64,000 bases of DNA, from the NCBI GenBank assembly GCA_017651425.1, contig JAGCCZ010000045.1:1-64000 (forward strand), given 5' to 3'. Positions 17,870 to 26,151 of the stretch are shown piece by piece. Every line of letters begins with the position of its first letter. Positions within the stretch are counted from its first letter, which is position 1. The notes under the pieces were generated by a model, which made no database searches, was not told the DNA's origin, and was given only the letters and a program-made list of their open reading frames with translations. Source of the stretch: Bacteroidales bacterium. GTDB taxonomy: Bacteria; Bacteroidota; Bacteroidia; Bacteroidales; WCHB1-69. A program made the position numbers and the translations under genes.

Positions 17870-18103
17870 ATGTCACGAGTTTGTCAAATTACAGGAAAGA
17901 AAGCGATTGTCGGCAACAATGTTTCCCATGCCAACAACAAGACAAAGAGAAAATTCAACCCGAACTTACATACCAAGAAATTCTATGTTCCGGAACTTGA
18001 CGAGTGGATTTGGCTCAAGGTTTCCGCACACGGCATGCGTCACATCAACAAGAAAGGCGTTTACAAATGCCTCGTTGAAGCATCCGAGAAGGGTATTTTG
18101 TAG
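17870..18103 (+). CDS. rpmB: 50S ribosomal protein L28
   Basis: A 77-residue ribosomal protein of the large subunit. The start [23 protein letters not shown] and the centre [18 protein letters not shown] are diagnostic. It contains the basic composition of the family and no zinc-ribbon Cys set. In most Bacteroidetes rpmB is followed by rpmG and a small DUF4295 gene. Here a strong terminator comes 20 bp after the stop and the next gene is a TonB-dependent receptor, so rpmG must be elsewhere or absent. Confidence 0.95.
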   Translation: MSRVCQITGKKAIVGNNVSHANNKTKRKFNPNLHTKKFYVPELDEWIWLKVSAHGMRHINKKGVYKCLVEASEKGIL

Positions 18104-18125
18104 TCCATCCGTTGAAACGACCCTT

Positions 18126-18166
18126 AAGCTGCTGTAGTTGCAAAACATCACAGCAGCTTTTTTTTT
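18126..18166 (+). terminator. Intrinsic terminator after rpmB
   Basis: A perfect 10-bp stem (AAGCTGCTGT at 18126-18135 with ACAGCAGCTT at 18150-18159) with a 14-base loop is followed directly by a run of T to 18166. Confidence 0.9.
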
Positions 18167-18230
18167 GACATCACACAATAATCAGGCCATTCATTCGTAA
18201 TACTAACCTTAATAACATCCCTTTTCCAGC

Positions 18231-20726
18231 TTGACAAGAAAAATTTTCGCCATCTTTATGATTTTATGTCTGTTTGTCCATGTCGTGCATGGGCAAAAGG
18301 CAGTCGTAAAGGGCACTGTGCAAGACGAGGAGGGATATCCCATCGAGCATGTGGTCGTGCGTGTGTTGGACCACAGCTATCAGACGCTCACCAACGACTA
18401 TGGCCAATTCACGCTCAATGTCCCCGACGACCATGACTTTCAGTTGTACTTCCAGCAGATAAGCCACAGGGACACCGTATTATTCCTTCATCTGAAAGCC
18501 AAGGAGACGAAGGTCATCACGGTTGTGATGCCCACTGTCGGCACACGTCTGGAGCAAGTGAACATCCAGGGGACCTCCAACACCGGCTACATCCAGGTCA
18601 ACCCGAAGTTGAGTTTCCAGATGCCGTCGGCCAGCGGCGGCATGGAGTCGCTCATCAAGATGCTGCCGGGCGCCTCCTCCAGCAACGAGTTGAGTTGGCA
18701 ATATAACGTGCGCGGGGGCAACTATGACGAAAACTTGGTGTTTGTCAACGATATACAGATCTACCGTCCTTTTTTGGTGCGCAGTGCGCAGCAGGAGGGG
18801 TTGAGCTTCATCAACACCGACCTTACGGGAAATGTGCAGTTCTCCGCCGGCGGCTTCGAGGCCAAGTACGGCGACAAGATGTCCTCAGTGCTGGACGTGC
18901 AGTACAAGACCCCCACACAGTACGGCGGGTCGGTCTCCGGCAGTCTGATGGGCGCCTCCGCCCACGCGGAGGGGCGTGTGGACAGCTGTTTCTCCTTCCT
19001 GATCGGCATTCGTTTCAAAGACAACTCTTTCTTGCTGAAAACATTGGACAGCATCGTGGACTACAAGCCCCGTTTCTTCGATTCTCAAATGTTGTTGAAA
19101 TGGGACGTGTCCAAGAAATTCAGCATCAGCTTCCTGGGCAACTTCGCCCTCAACAGCTACCGCTACATCCCCACTTTCCGCAGCCAGCGCAGCGGCTCGG
19201 TGAACGACATCAAGTGGCTGCGCATCTACTTCGACGGGCAGGAGGTGGACAAGTACCAGAACTACCTCGGCGGCTTCACCTTCGCATACCGTCCTTCCGA
19301 GAACACGCTGCTCCGGCTGATTCTGTCCTCCTATTTTGCCAAGGAGAGCGAAACCTACGACATACAGGGCCAGTACTTCTTGAGTGACGTGGAGGCCGAT
19401 CTGGGCGCCGACGACGGCAACATCGCGCAGGAGGTCTCCGTGCGCGCCTACGGCACCTATCTGGAGCACGCCCGCAACCACCTCACCTCGATTGTCTCCG
19501 CCGCCAACCTGCTGGGCGAGCACAAACTGCCGTTCGCAAACACCCTGAACTGGGGTTTCAAGGTGCAAAACGAGGTGATTCACGACCGGCTTGACGAATG
19601 GACCATGCGCGACTCGTCGGGCTACTCTCTGCCTGTAGCTCACGGCACGCCCGGAGAGATCCTCCCCTTGGACGACCCTTCGCGCATTCTGGCCTTTGAC
19701 GAGAACGACATCCTCGTGGCCGCCAACGATCTCAACACTTTCCGCTTCACGGGGTTCATCCAGGATGTCTGGAAAATCGACGGCGACTCCATGCCGCACT
19801 ACATCCTGAATGCGGGCGTACGTTTCCACTACTGGACCTACAATCCCAAGGAATTCACCGTGTCCCCGCGTATTGCCGTCATCTTCAATCCACGATGGAA
19901 ACACGACTGGATTTTCACAATCCGGACAGGGCTCTACTACCAACCAGCCTTTTACCGTGAAATGCGTTACCGCGACGGCTCTCTCAACCCAGACATCCGT
20001 TCACAACGTTCCTTCCAGTTCGTGGTCGGCACCGAATACAACTTCAAGATGTGGCGCCGTCCCTTCAAGTTCACTGCGGAAGCCTATTACAAGTACATGG
20101 ACCGCCTTATCTCCTACAACATCGATAATGTGCGCATTATCTATAGTGGCCGGAACGACGCCATAGGACACGCCGCCGGCATCGATACGAAAATCAGCGG
20201 CGAGTTCATCAAGGGTTTGGAGTCCTGGCTTTCCGTCTCCATCATGAGGACGGTGGAGGACATCATCGACGACTATTACTACGACAAGGACGGCAACCTT
20301 GTGGAGCCGGGCTACCTGCCGCGTCCGACCGACCAGCGCGCCTCCATCAACCTCTTTTTCCAGGACCACATCCCAGGCTACCCGCAATTCCGCGTACACC
20401 TCAACTTCGTGTTCGCATCCGGCCTGCCGTTCGGGCCGCCCAACTCGCCCGCCTACAAACGCGTGTTGCGCACCACCTGGTACCGCCGCGTCGATATGGG
20501 GTTCTCCTTCATGCTCCTCGAGCAGAGCCGCGACCGCATGCGCCACAAGTCCGCTTTCGTCCGCAGCATCAAGAATGCCGGCATCTATGTGGAGGTCTTC
20601 AACCTGCTGGGCATCTACAACGTCTCTTCCTATTTCTGGATCAGCGACCTCAACAACGTGCAGTATCCCATGCCCAACTACCTTACCGGAAGACTCGTCA
20701 ACGTAAAGTTGGCGGTGGAGTGGTAA
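18231..20726 (+). CDS. TonB-dependent outer-membrane receptor with N-terminal carboxypeptidase-like domain
   Basis: An 831-residue energy-coupled transporter of the outer membrane; the substrate is unknown. A signal peptide (residues 1-22, ending HVVHGQ) is followed by a CarboxypepD-regulatory-like domain (about 23-100: KGTVQDEEGYPIEHVVVRV), a plug domain (about 125-235: ESLIKMLPGASSSNE, YNVRGGNYDENLVFVNDI) and a barrel that ends in aromatic Trp831. The start is a TTG at 18231. The ATG at 18258 would remove the positively charged n-region, so TTG is preferred but not certain. The receptor lies just upstream of the cobalamin riboswitch and is not under its control, so corrinoid transport should not be assumed. 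It is not a SusC-type pair, since no SusD follows. Confidence 0.85.
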   Translation: MTRKIFAIFMILCLFVHVVHGQKAVVKGTVQDEEGYPIEHVVVRVLDHSYQTLTNDYGQFTLNVPDDHDFQLYFQQISHRDTVLFLHLKAKETKVITVVMPTVGTRLEQVNIQGTSNTGYIQVNPKLSFQMPSASGGMESLIKMLPGASSSNELSWQYNVRGGNYDENLVFVNDIQIYRPFLVRSAQQEGLSFINTDLTGNVQFSAGGFEAKYGDKMSSVLDVQYKTPTQYGGSVSGSLMGASAHAEGRVDSCFSFLIGIRFKDNSFLLKTLDSIVDYKPRFFDSQMLLKWDVSKKFSISFLGNFALNSYRYIPTFRSQRSGSVNDIKWLRIYFDGQEVDKYQNYLGGFTFAYRPSENTLLRLILSSYFAKESETYDIQGQYFLSDVEADLGADDGNIAQEVSVRAYGTYLEHARNHLTSIVSAANLLGEHKLPFANTLNWGFKVQNEVIHDRLDEWTMRDSSGYSLPVAHGTPGEILPLDDPSRILAFDENDILVAANDLNTFRFTGFIQDVWKIDGDSMPHYILNAGVRFHYWTYNPKEFTVSPRIAVIFNPRWKHDWIFTIRTGLYYQPAFYREMRYRDGSLNPDIRSQRSFQFVVGTEYNFKMWRRPFKFTAEAYYKYMDRLISYNIDNVRIIYSGRNDAIGHAAGIDTKISGEFIKGLESWLSVSIMRTVEDIIDDYYYDKDGNLVEPGYLPRPTDQRASINLFFQDHIPGYPQFRVHLNFVFASGLPFGPPNSPAYKRVLRTTWYRRVDMGFSFMLLEQSRDRMRHKSAFVRSIKNAGIYVEVFNLLGIYNVSSYFWISDLNNVQYPMPNYLTGRLVNVKLAVEW

Positions 20727-20747
20727 AGAGATATTCGATTTTTTTTG

Positions 20748-20755
20748 TACTTTTG
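20748..20755 (+). promoter_or_regulatory. -7 box of the riboswitch transcript
   Basis: TACTTTTG, followed by CCGCG, fits TAnnTTTG. It lies 22 bp after the TonB-receptor stop codon and just before the riboswitch. Transcription would start near 20762. No good TTG box is visible at the expected distance. Confidence 0.5.
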
Positions 20756-20769
20756 CCGCGCCATTTGGG

Positions 20770-20930
20770 AAAGGATTTTTCGCAAGAACAAATCCCAGGG
20801 AAACAGGTGCGAGACCTGTACAGTACCCGCTGCTGTGAGTCTCATTCGTTTCCGGAGCAACAAGGCCACTGTCGCATGACGGGAAGGCGTTCCGGAAGAG
20901 ACAAGTCAGAAAACCTACCATCTGGCATGA
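20770..20930 (+). ncRNA. Cobalamin riboswitch (B12 element)
   Basis: The conserved order of the cobalamin aptamer is present: AGGGAAACAGGTGCGAGACC at 20797-20816, a CCGC...CTGTGA segment at 20827-20838, GCCACTG at 20865-20871, GGGAAGG at 20881-20887 and the B12 box AAGTCAGAAAACCTACC at 20903-20919. About 100 bases separate the B12 box from the ATG at 21035; this part contains GC-rich segments that could form the expression platform. No terminator-like T run was seen, so control is more likely at translation initiation. The downstream genes are a BtuG-like lipoprotein and two sorted surface proteins, which fits repression by adenosylcobalamin or other corrinoids. Confidence 0.92.
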
Positions 20931-21034
20931 TTGAAACCGCTTCGGGAGTTTAGGCCGGTTGAGACAATCGCACGGTTCTCGTGTGAATCCCTCCTCTATT
21001 CCGAAGCACAATGTAAAACCAAAATGCCGAGGAA

Positions 21035-22132
21035 ATGCATTTGAGAAAAAAATCTTCCTTTGTGTACGCCCTTCTGGCGGCGTCCATGCTTTTGTTGACC
21101 GCCTGTCCCGGCCCCGAGCCGCCCGAGCCCACACCGCCTATTGACGGCCACGCCAACGGAATCTATGTGCTCAACGAGGGCACCATGGAGCACAACAACA
21201 GCTCCATCTCCTATTACGACCTCCAGACGGGCACCTTCACCTCCGACGTCTTCCTTGCGGCCAACCACCGGGGACTGGGCGACACCGGCAACGACCTGCA
21301 GCGCTACGGTTCCAAGCTCTATGCCGTTGTCAACGTCTCCAACCGCGTGGAAGTGATGAACTTCGCGGACGCGACGTCCCTGAAATCCATCTCCTTGGCC
21401 GGCAAGCAGCCGCGTTACATCTGTTTTCTCAACGGCAAAGCCTTCGTCAGCTGCTTTGACGGCGATGTGGTGCGCATTGACACCGCCACGCTCGAAATTG
21501 ACGGCTCCGTGCGCTGCGGACGGAACCCCGAAGGCATCTGCGTCTGCAACCACAAGCTGTATGTCGCCAACTCCGGCGGATTGGACAACCCCAACTACGA
21601 CAACACCGTCTCCGTCATCGACCCCGGCACCATGACCGTCACCAAGACCGTCACGGTAGGCATCAACCCATACCTCGTCGAGGGCTACAACGACCAATAT
21701 GTCTATGTGAACACTCGAGGCAACTACATGACCGTTCCTTACAACCTCTACAAGATCGACGCCAACACCGACGAAGTTGTCAAAGACTACGGCATCGAGA
21801 CGCTCAATTTCAAGATCCACGGCGACAAGGCATACGTCTATTCTTACAACTTCACAACATCCGACTCTTGGATCAAAGTACTTGACCTGTGCACCGACGA
21901 GCTCTCCAGCAGCAGCTTCATCACCGACGGCACGGACATCGAGACCCCGTATTCCATCTCGGTCAACCCGCTGAACGGGGATGTCTATATCACGGATGTC
22001 CATAACTTCACCGTCACAGGCGATGTGTATTGCTTCGGGCAGGACGGCAAGAAGAAATTCTCTTTCGAAGCCGGTATCAATCCCTCCAAAATCGTTTTCA
22101 ATTCCGATATAAATCTAATCACAAAACTATAA
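21035..22132 (+). CDS. BtuG-like surface beta-propeller lipoprotein
   Basis: A 365-residue lipoprotein. A signal peptide ends in the lipobox LTAC with Cys24, followed by a Pro/Glu-rich linker (PGPEPPEPTPP). The rest is YncE/BtuG-type seven-bladed beta-propeller sequence, with repeated blades such as NGIYVLNEGTMEHNNSSISY, KLYVANSGGLDNPNYDNTVS and SISVNPLNGDVYITD. In Bacteroides BtuG is a surface lipoprotein that binds cobalamin very tightly and hands it to the BtuB receptor. The cobalamin riboswitch directly upstream makes that role likely here. Two further exported proteins follow in the same direction. No btuB is adjacent, which differs from the known Bacteroides loci. Direct orthology to BtuG was not tested. 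Confidence 0.75.
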   Translation: MHLRKKSSFVYALLAASMLLLTACPGPEPPEPTPPIDGHANGIYVLNEGTMEHNNSSISYYDLQTGTFTSDVFLAANHRGLGDTGNDLQRYGSKLYAVVNVSNRVEVMNFADATSLKSISLAGKQPRYICFLNGKAFVSCFDGDVVRIDTATLEIDGSVRCGRNPEGICVCNHKLYVANSGGLDNPNYDNTVSVIDPGTMTVTKTVTVGINPYLVEGYNDQYVYVNTRGNYMTVPYNLYKIDANTDEVVKDYGIETLNFKIHGDKAYVYSYNFTTSDSWIKVLDLCTDELSSSSFITDGTDIETPYSISVNPLNGDVYITDVHNFTVTGDVYCFGQDGKKKFSFEAGINPSKIVFNSDINLITKL

Positions 22133-22149
22133 ACAAAAACATTATTTCT

Positions 22150-23334
22150 ATGAAAAAATTTTTTTATTTATTTGCGTTATTACTCGCAACCGGTTTCACC
22201 TTCGCACAAAACAATTACGCACACCAGAACGGCGGAGCGGACTTCCAGCCCGTGCGCGGCGTACAGGTGAACATACCCGTTGACAGCGTCCAGTACTGGA
22301 TCGGCACCGGCTCCAACCAGATTGTCACCGCCATTTTCTATTGCAACAACGAGAATCCCGTCGGCATCGTTTACGGTTATCGCTGGGACGGCACCAAAAC
22401 CATCAAGGACATGTTCGACGATATCGCCGCCGAGGACAGCGCCCATTTCTCCGTGTCGTACAATTCCACGAACACACTCTTCGATGTGATCTCCTACCAC
22501 AACACCGACCTGGGCCTGAATCTCACCTTCCCTTCCGGATACTGCATGTACACCATGGATGGCAATTACAGCAGCGGCATCACAGACCCTCTCGTCAACA
22601 ACGCATATTTTGAGTTGCAGGAATGGTCCATGGATTGTGACGACTACGACGACGCCACCATCTATTACCTCGCCGCACCTGCCGCACCTTACGCCCCTGT
22701 TATCGATCCCGCGAACATCAACTTCTGGATCGGTTCCGGCAGCCAGGAGACCTACGTCACCTTCGCATGGTGCCAGAACGACGTGCCTGTCGGCATCGCG
22801 TACGGCTACAGATGGGATGGCAGCCAGGACATCCAAACGATGCTCAACGCCATCGATGCCGCCGACAGCCGTCTGACCATCACCTACAACGACTGGGGCG
22901 TGAACAACTACACCTTTATCGACGAGACGCACAACTACTCCCTTGCCACTGAAGGCTGGTTGTCCTACACCATCAACGGCGAATACTGCATGGGCCTCAC
23001 CGACCCCATCGTCGATCACAGCTATTTCGACATGACCGAGTACGCCTCCTGCACCTTCACCGACTTCAACGTCCTTTACATCAGCGTCGGCATCGCCAGC
23101 CATAGCATGGATGCCTCCCTGAAGGCCTATCCCAATCCGACCACTGGCAGCGTGCGTGTCACTTCCGACAACACCATCCAACAGGTGGAAGTCTATGACC
23201 TTTTCGGCAAGCTCCTGCAAAGCGTCAATGGTCAGGACAGCCACGAGGTGAACGTCAGTCTGGACGGTCTTGCCAACGGGCAATATCTCCTCAAAGCCAA
23301 CAACCAGACTCTCCGAGTCGTCAAGCAAGACTAA
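22150..23334 (+). CDS. T9SS cargo protein with two tandem copies of a cobalamin-locus domain
   Basis: A 394-residue exported protein. The ATG at 22150 gives a clear signal peptide (MKKFFYLFALLLATGFTFAQ); the longer frame to 22030 overlaps the previous gene. Two homologous blocks follow, at about 45-165 and 190-305. Each has a W-I-G-(T/S)-G-S start, then PVGI(V/A)YGYRWDG, an acidic DAAD/AAEDS helix and a later (S/G)(G/L)(I/T)TDP(L/I)V block. A T9SS type A sorting domain closes the protein (AYPNPTTGSVRV, VEVYDLFGKLLQSV, GLANGQYLLKAN). From memory, domains with the GYRWDG signature turn up in cobalamin-riboswitch loci of other Bacteroidetes, but no function is known to me. A role in corrinoid capture at the surface is inferred from the operon only. 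Confidence 0.65.
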   Translation: MKKFFYLFALLLATGFTFAQNNYAHQNGGADFQPVRGVQVNIPVDSVQYWIGTGSNQIVTAIFYCNNENPVGIVYGYRWDGTKTIKDMFDDIAAEDSAHFSVSYNSTNTLFDVISYHNTDLGLNLTFPSGYCMYTMDGNYSSGITDPLVNNAYFELQEWSMDCDDYDDATIYYLAAPAAPYAPVIDPANINFWIGSGSQETYVTFAWCQNDVPVGIAYGYRWDGSQDIQTMLNAIDAADSRLTITYNDWGVNNYTFIDETHNYSLATEGWLSYTINGEYCMGLTDPIVDHSYFDMTEYASCTFTDFNVLYISVGIASHSMDASLKAYPNPTTGSVRVTSDNTIQQVEVYDLFGKLLQSVNGQDSHEVNVSLDGLANGQYLLKANNQTLRVVKQD

Positions 23335-23337
23335 TCC

Positions 23338-24330
23338 ATGAAAAACGTACTCCTCGCCACTGCGCTGGTGTTGTGCGCATTTGCGTGTACAGCGCAAACC
23401 GACACCCTCTTCGACGGTCCTGTGGGAAGTCCCGACTGCCAGGCCATCTGGTTCGAGGACAACGCCATCCTCGGCTGGGCCACGGGCTGCACCATCACCC
23501 GAGGCTACACGGACATCGCCACCGCCACAACATACGTCAGCTACGGTGCCGATTCCGACGGCATCGGTCCCTCCTCACAGTCCACAACCGACGGCGTGGT
23601 CAGCTTAGGTGACGGCGGCGTGGCCGTGCTCACCTTCGGCTTGCCCATCCAGGACGGTGACGGCTACGACTTTGCTGTCTTCGAAAACTCCCTGAACGAC
23701 TCCTTCCTCGAAATGGCTTTCGTGGAGGTCAGCTCCGACGGTGTGAACTATTTCCGTTTCCCAGCCACCTCCCTCACACAAGCGGAAGTGCAAATCGGCA
23801 ACGGCGGTTCCGTGAACCCGCGCGAGGTGGACAACCTCGCCGGCAAGCACCGTGTGGGCTGGGGCACCCCGTTCGACTTGGCGCAGATGGCCGGCATCCA
23901 GGGTCTTGACATCAACAATGTCACCCACGTCCGCCTCATCGATGTCGTGGGCAGCATCGACCCGCAGTACGCCACCCGCGACCAGTACGGCCACATCATC
24001 AACGACCCCTACCCCACCCCCTGGGCCAGCAGCGGCTTCGACCTCAGCGGTGTGGCCGTCATGAACGGCTGGAGACCTTCCGCCATCGAGAGCCACACGG
24101 CAGGGGACAACTTGTTCAAGGCGTGGCCGAACCCCGCCACGGACGCCATCACCCTTTACAACGAAGTCAATGGTCTCCATGAGATTGCCATGTTCGACAT
24201 CTACGGCAAGATGGTGCAGTGCGTCCACGCCGGGGGCGACGTCAGCGTCACCCTCGACCTCGGCGGCCTGCCCTCCGGCATGTACCTCATCCAGGCCGAC
24301 GGCCAGACAAGAAAGATTGTGAAGAAATAA
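23338..24330 (+). CDS. T9SS cargo cell-surface protein of the cobalamin locus
   Basis: A 330-residue exported protein starting 3 bp after the previous gene. A signal peptide (MKNVLLATALVLCAFACTAQ) precedes a beta-rich domain at about 25-245, with the blocks YDFAVFENSLNDSFLEMAFV, SSDGVNYFRFPATS, AGKHRVGWGTPFDL and HVRLIDVVGS, and a terminal GFDLSGVAVMN. Proteins with this pattern are often annotated only as cell-surface proteins. The C-terminus carries a T9SS type A sorting domain (AWPNPATDAITLYN, IAMFDIYGKMVQ, LPSGMYLIQ). It should therefore be secreted and anchored by the type IX system. As the third gene behind the cobalamin riboswitch it probably helps in corrinoid binding or handover, but this is inference. 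A terminator follows 22 bp later. Confidence 0.65.
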   Translation: MKNVLLATALVLCAFACTAQTDTLFDGPVGSPDCQAIWFEDNAILGWATGCTITRGYTDIATATTYVSYGADSDGIGPSSQSTTDGVVSLGDGGVAVLTFGLPIQDGDGYDFAVFENSLNDSFLEMAFVEVSSDGVNYFRFPATSLTQAEVQIGNGGSVNPREVDNLAGKHRVGWGTPFDLAQMAGIQGLDINNVTHVRLIDVVGSIDPQYATRDQYGHIINDPYPTPWASSGFDLSGVAVMNGWRPSAIESHTAGDNLFKAWPNPATDAITLYNEVNGLHEIAMFDIYGKMVQCVHAGGDVSVTLDLGGLPSGMYLIQADGQTRKIVKK

Positions 24331-24352
24331 TCCCCCATCACAACATTTATGG

Positions 24353-24388
24353 AAAGGAGCCTGTGCAGCACGGGCTCCTTTTTTTTAT
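24353..24388 (+). terminator. Intrinsic terminator of the cobalamin locus
   Basis: AAAGGAGCC at 24353-24361 pairs with GGCTCCTTT at 24373-24381 around an 11-base loop and is followed by seven more T. It separates the riboswitch operon from the decarboxylase operon. Confidence 0.88.
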
Positions 24389-24452
24389 TCCCGAATATGA
24401 GCATCGCATAAAAACCATTGCAATGGGGATGGAAACCTGTCGTTTTTTTTTG

Positions 24453-24460
24453 TAATTTCG
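24453..24460 (+). promoter_or_regulatory. Possible -7 box of the methylmalonyl-CoA decarboxylase operon
   Basis: TAATTTCG follows a long T run and sits about 68 bases before the ATG at 24528. It differs from TAnnTTTG at one base, and no -33 box is clear, so this is a weak call. Confidence 0.3.
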
Positions 24461-24527
24461 CCCCTTGTTAGAATAGGTGTGATATATATAATTCATTACA
24501 ATATAAATAACTAAATTACAATAACTT

Positions 24528-26087
24528 ATGACAATGCAAGATAAAATCAACGAGCTATTGTCCCTGCGGGAAAAGGCTCGTTTGGGCGGAGGTCAGGACC
24601 AAATCGAGAAACAGCACGCCAAAGGCAAGTACACGGCGCGCGAGCGCATCCTGATGTTCCTCGACGAAGGCAGTTTCGAGGAATTCGACATGTTCGTACA
24701 ACACAGATGCACCAACTTCGGCCAGGAGAAGAAAAAATTCCTGTCCGATGGTGTGGTCACGGGCTACGGCACGGTGAACGGCCGTTTGGTCTATGTTTTC
24801 TCCCAAGACTTCACAGTCTTCGGCGGCTCGCTTTCCGAGACGTTCGCCCTGAAGATCTGCAAGGTCATGGACCAGGCCATGAAGGTCGGCGCGCCCGTCA
24901 TCGGTTTCAACGACTCCGGTGGCGCCCGTATCCAGGAAGGCGTGAATAGTCTGGCAGGCTATGCCGAGATTTTCCAGCGCAACATTCTCGCCTCCGGCGT
25001 AATTCCCCAGATTTCTGCCATCTTCGGTCCTTGCGCCGGCGGTGCCGTCTATTCTCCGGCACTGACCGACTTCATCATGATGACCAAGAACACCAGCTAC
25101 ATGTTCGTCACAGGCCCGAAGGTGGTCAAGACGGTGACCAACGAGGATGTCACCACCGAGGACCTCGGCGGCGCGTCCATCCACTCCAAGAAATCCGGCG
25201 TGGCCCACTTCGCCGTCGATAACGAGGAGGAGGGTATCGCCATGCTGCGCGAGCTCATCGGCTACCTGCCCTCCAACAACATGGAGGAGCCTCCTTTCAT
25301 GGCTACCGAGGATCCCATCAACCGCTTGGAAGACAGCCTCAACTCCATCATTCCCGACAACCCCAACATGCCTTACGACGTGAAGGATGTCATCAACGGC
25401 ATTGTGGATGACGGCAAGTTCCTTGAGATCCAGCCGCTCTATGCGCCCAACATCGTCATCGGCTTTGCCCGCTTCAACGGCATGGCTGTCGGCATCGTGG
25501 CCAACCAGCCCAAATATCTGGCCGGTGTGCTCGACATCAACGCATCCCGCAAGGGTGCCCGTTTCGTCCGTTTCTGTGACGCCTTCAACATCCCCATCGT
25601 GACGTTGGTGGACGTGCCCGGCTTCCTGCCCGGCACAGGCCAGGAGTACGGCGGCATCATCCTGCACGGCGCCAAGCTGCTCTACGCCTACGGCGAATGC
25701 ACGGTGCCCAAAGTCACCGTCATCCTCCGCAAGAACTACGGCGGCGCATACTGCGTGATGAGCTCCAAGCATCTGCGCGGCGACATCAACTACGCATGGC
25801 CCACCGCCGAGATCGCCGTCATGGGCGGCAGCGGCGCAGCCGAGATCATCTACGGTTCCCAGATGAAGAAGATCGAGAACCCCGAAGAGAAGGCCCAATT
25901 CCTCAACGAGCGTGTCGAGGAGTACCGCCAGATGTTCTCCAACCCTTACGTGGCAGCCCAATACGGCTACATCGACGATGTCATCGAGCCGCGTAACACC
26001 CGTTTCAGAGTCATCCGCGCCTTGGAGTCTCTCAAGAACAAACGTCTGGAGAATCCCGCCAAGAAACACGACAACCTGCCTTTGTAG
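24528..26087 (+). CDS. mmdA: Methylmalonyl-CoA decarboxylase alpha (carboxyltransferase) subunit
   Basis: A 519-residue biotin-dependent carboxyltransferase with two crotonase-like halves. It moves CO2 from (S)-methylmalonyl-CoA to biotin on the gamma subunit in the Na+-pumping decarboxylase, giving propionyl-CoA. Key blocks are [20 protein letters not shown] at about 125-145, [17 protein letters not shown] near 165 and [20 protein letters not shown] near 365. Sequence and length match MmdA/PccB proteins. The following genes (an OadG-like protein, a biotin carrier and the beta membrane subunit) favour the decarboxylase over propionyl-CoA carboxylase. Bacteroidales use it in the succinate-to-propionate route. 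Start [13 protein letters not shown]; the inner ATG at 24534 is an alternative. Confidence 0.9.
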   Translation: MTMQDKINELLSLREKARLGGGQDQIEKQHAKGKYTARERILMFLDEGSFEEFDMFVQHRCTNFGQEKKKFLSDGVVTGYGTVNGRLVYVFSQDFTVFGGSLSETFALKICKVMDQAMKVGAPVIGFNDSGGARIQEGVNSLAGYAEIFQRNILASGVIPQISAIFGPCAGGAVYSPALTDFIMMTKNTSYMFVTGPKVVKTVTNEDVTTEDLGGASIHSKKSGVAHFAVDNEEEGIAMLRELIGYLPSNNMEEPPFMATEDPINRLEDSLNSIIPDNPNMPYDVKDVINGIVDDGKFLEIQPLYAPNIVIGFARFNGMAVGIVANQPKYLAGVLDINASRKGARFVRFCDAFNIPIVTLVDVPGFLPGTGQEYGGIILHGAKLLYAYGECTVPKVTVILRKNYGGAYCVMSSKHLRGDINYAWPTAEIAVMGGSGAAEIIYGSQMKKIENPEEKAQFLNERVEEYRQMFSNPYVAAQYGYIDDVIEPRNTRFRVIRALESLKNKRLENPAKKHDNLPL

Positions 26088-26095
26088 TATTATCC

Positions 26096-26123
26096 GTAGA
26101 GACGCAATGCGTTACGTCTCTAC
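26096..26123. repeat. Palindromic repeat with GTAGAGACG arms
   Basis: GTAGAGACG at 26096-26104 pairs with CGTCTCTAC at 26115-26123 around CAATGCGTTA. It lies in the 64-bp gap between mmdA and the OadG-like gene and has no T run, so it is not a normal terminator. Palindromes with these arms are frequent in intergenic DNA of Bacteroidetes. The first six bases match the arms of the GTAGAGCCG palindromes at 34.4 and 36.0 kb. Confidence 0.6.
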
Positions 26124-26151
26124 ACATTAACCCAAATATCAGAATATATAT

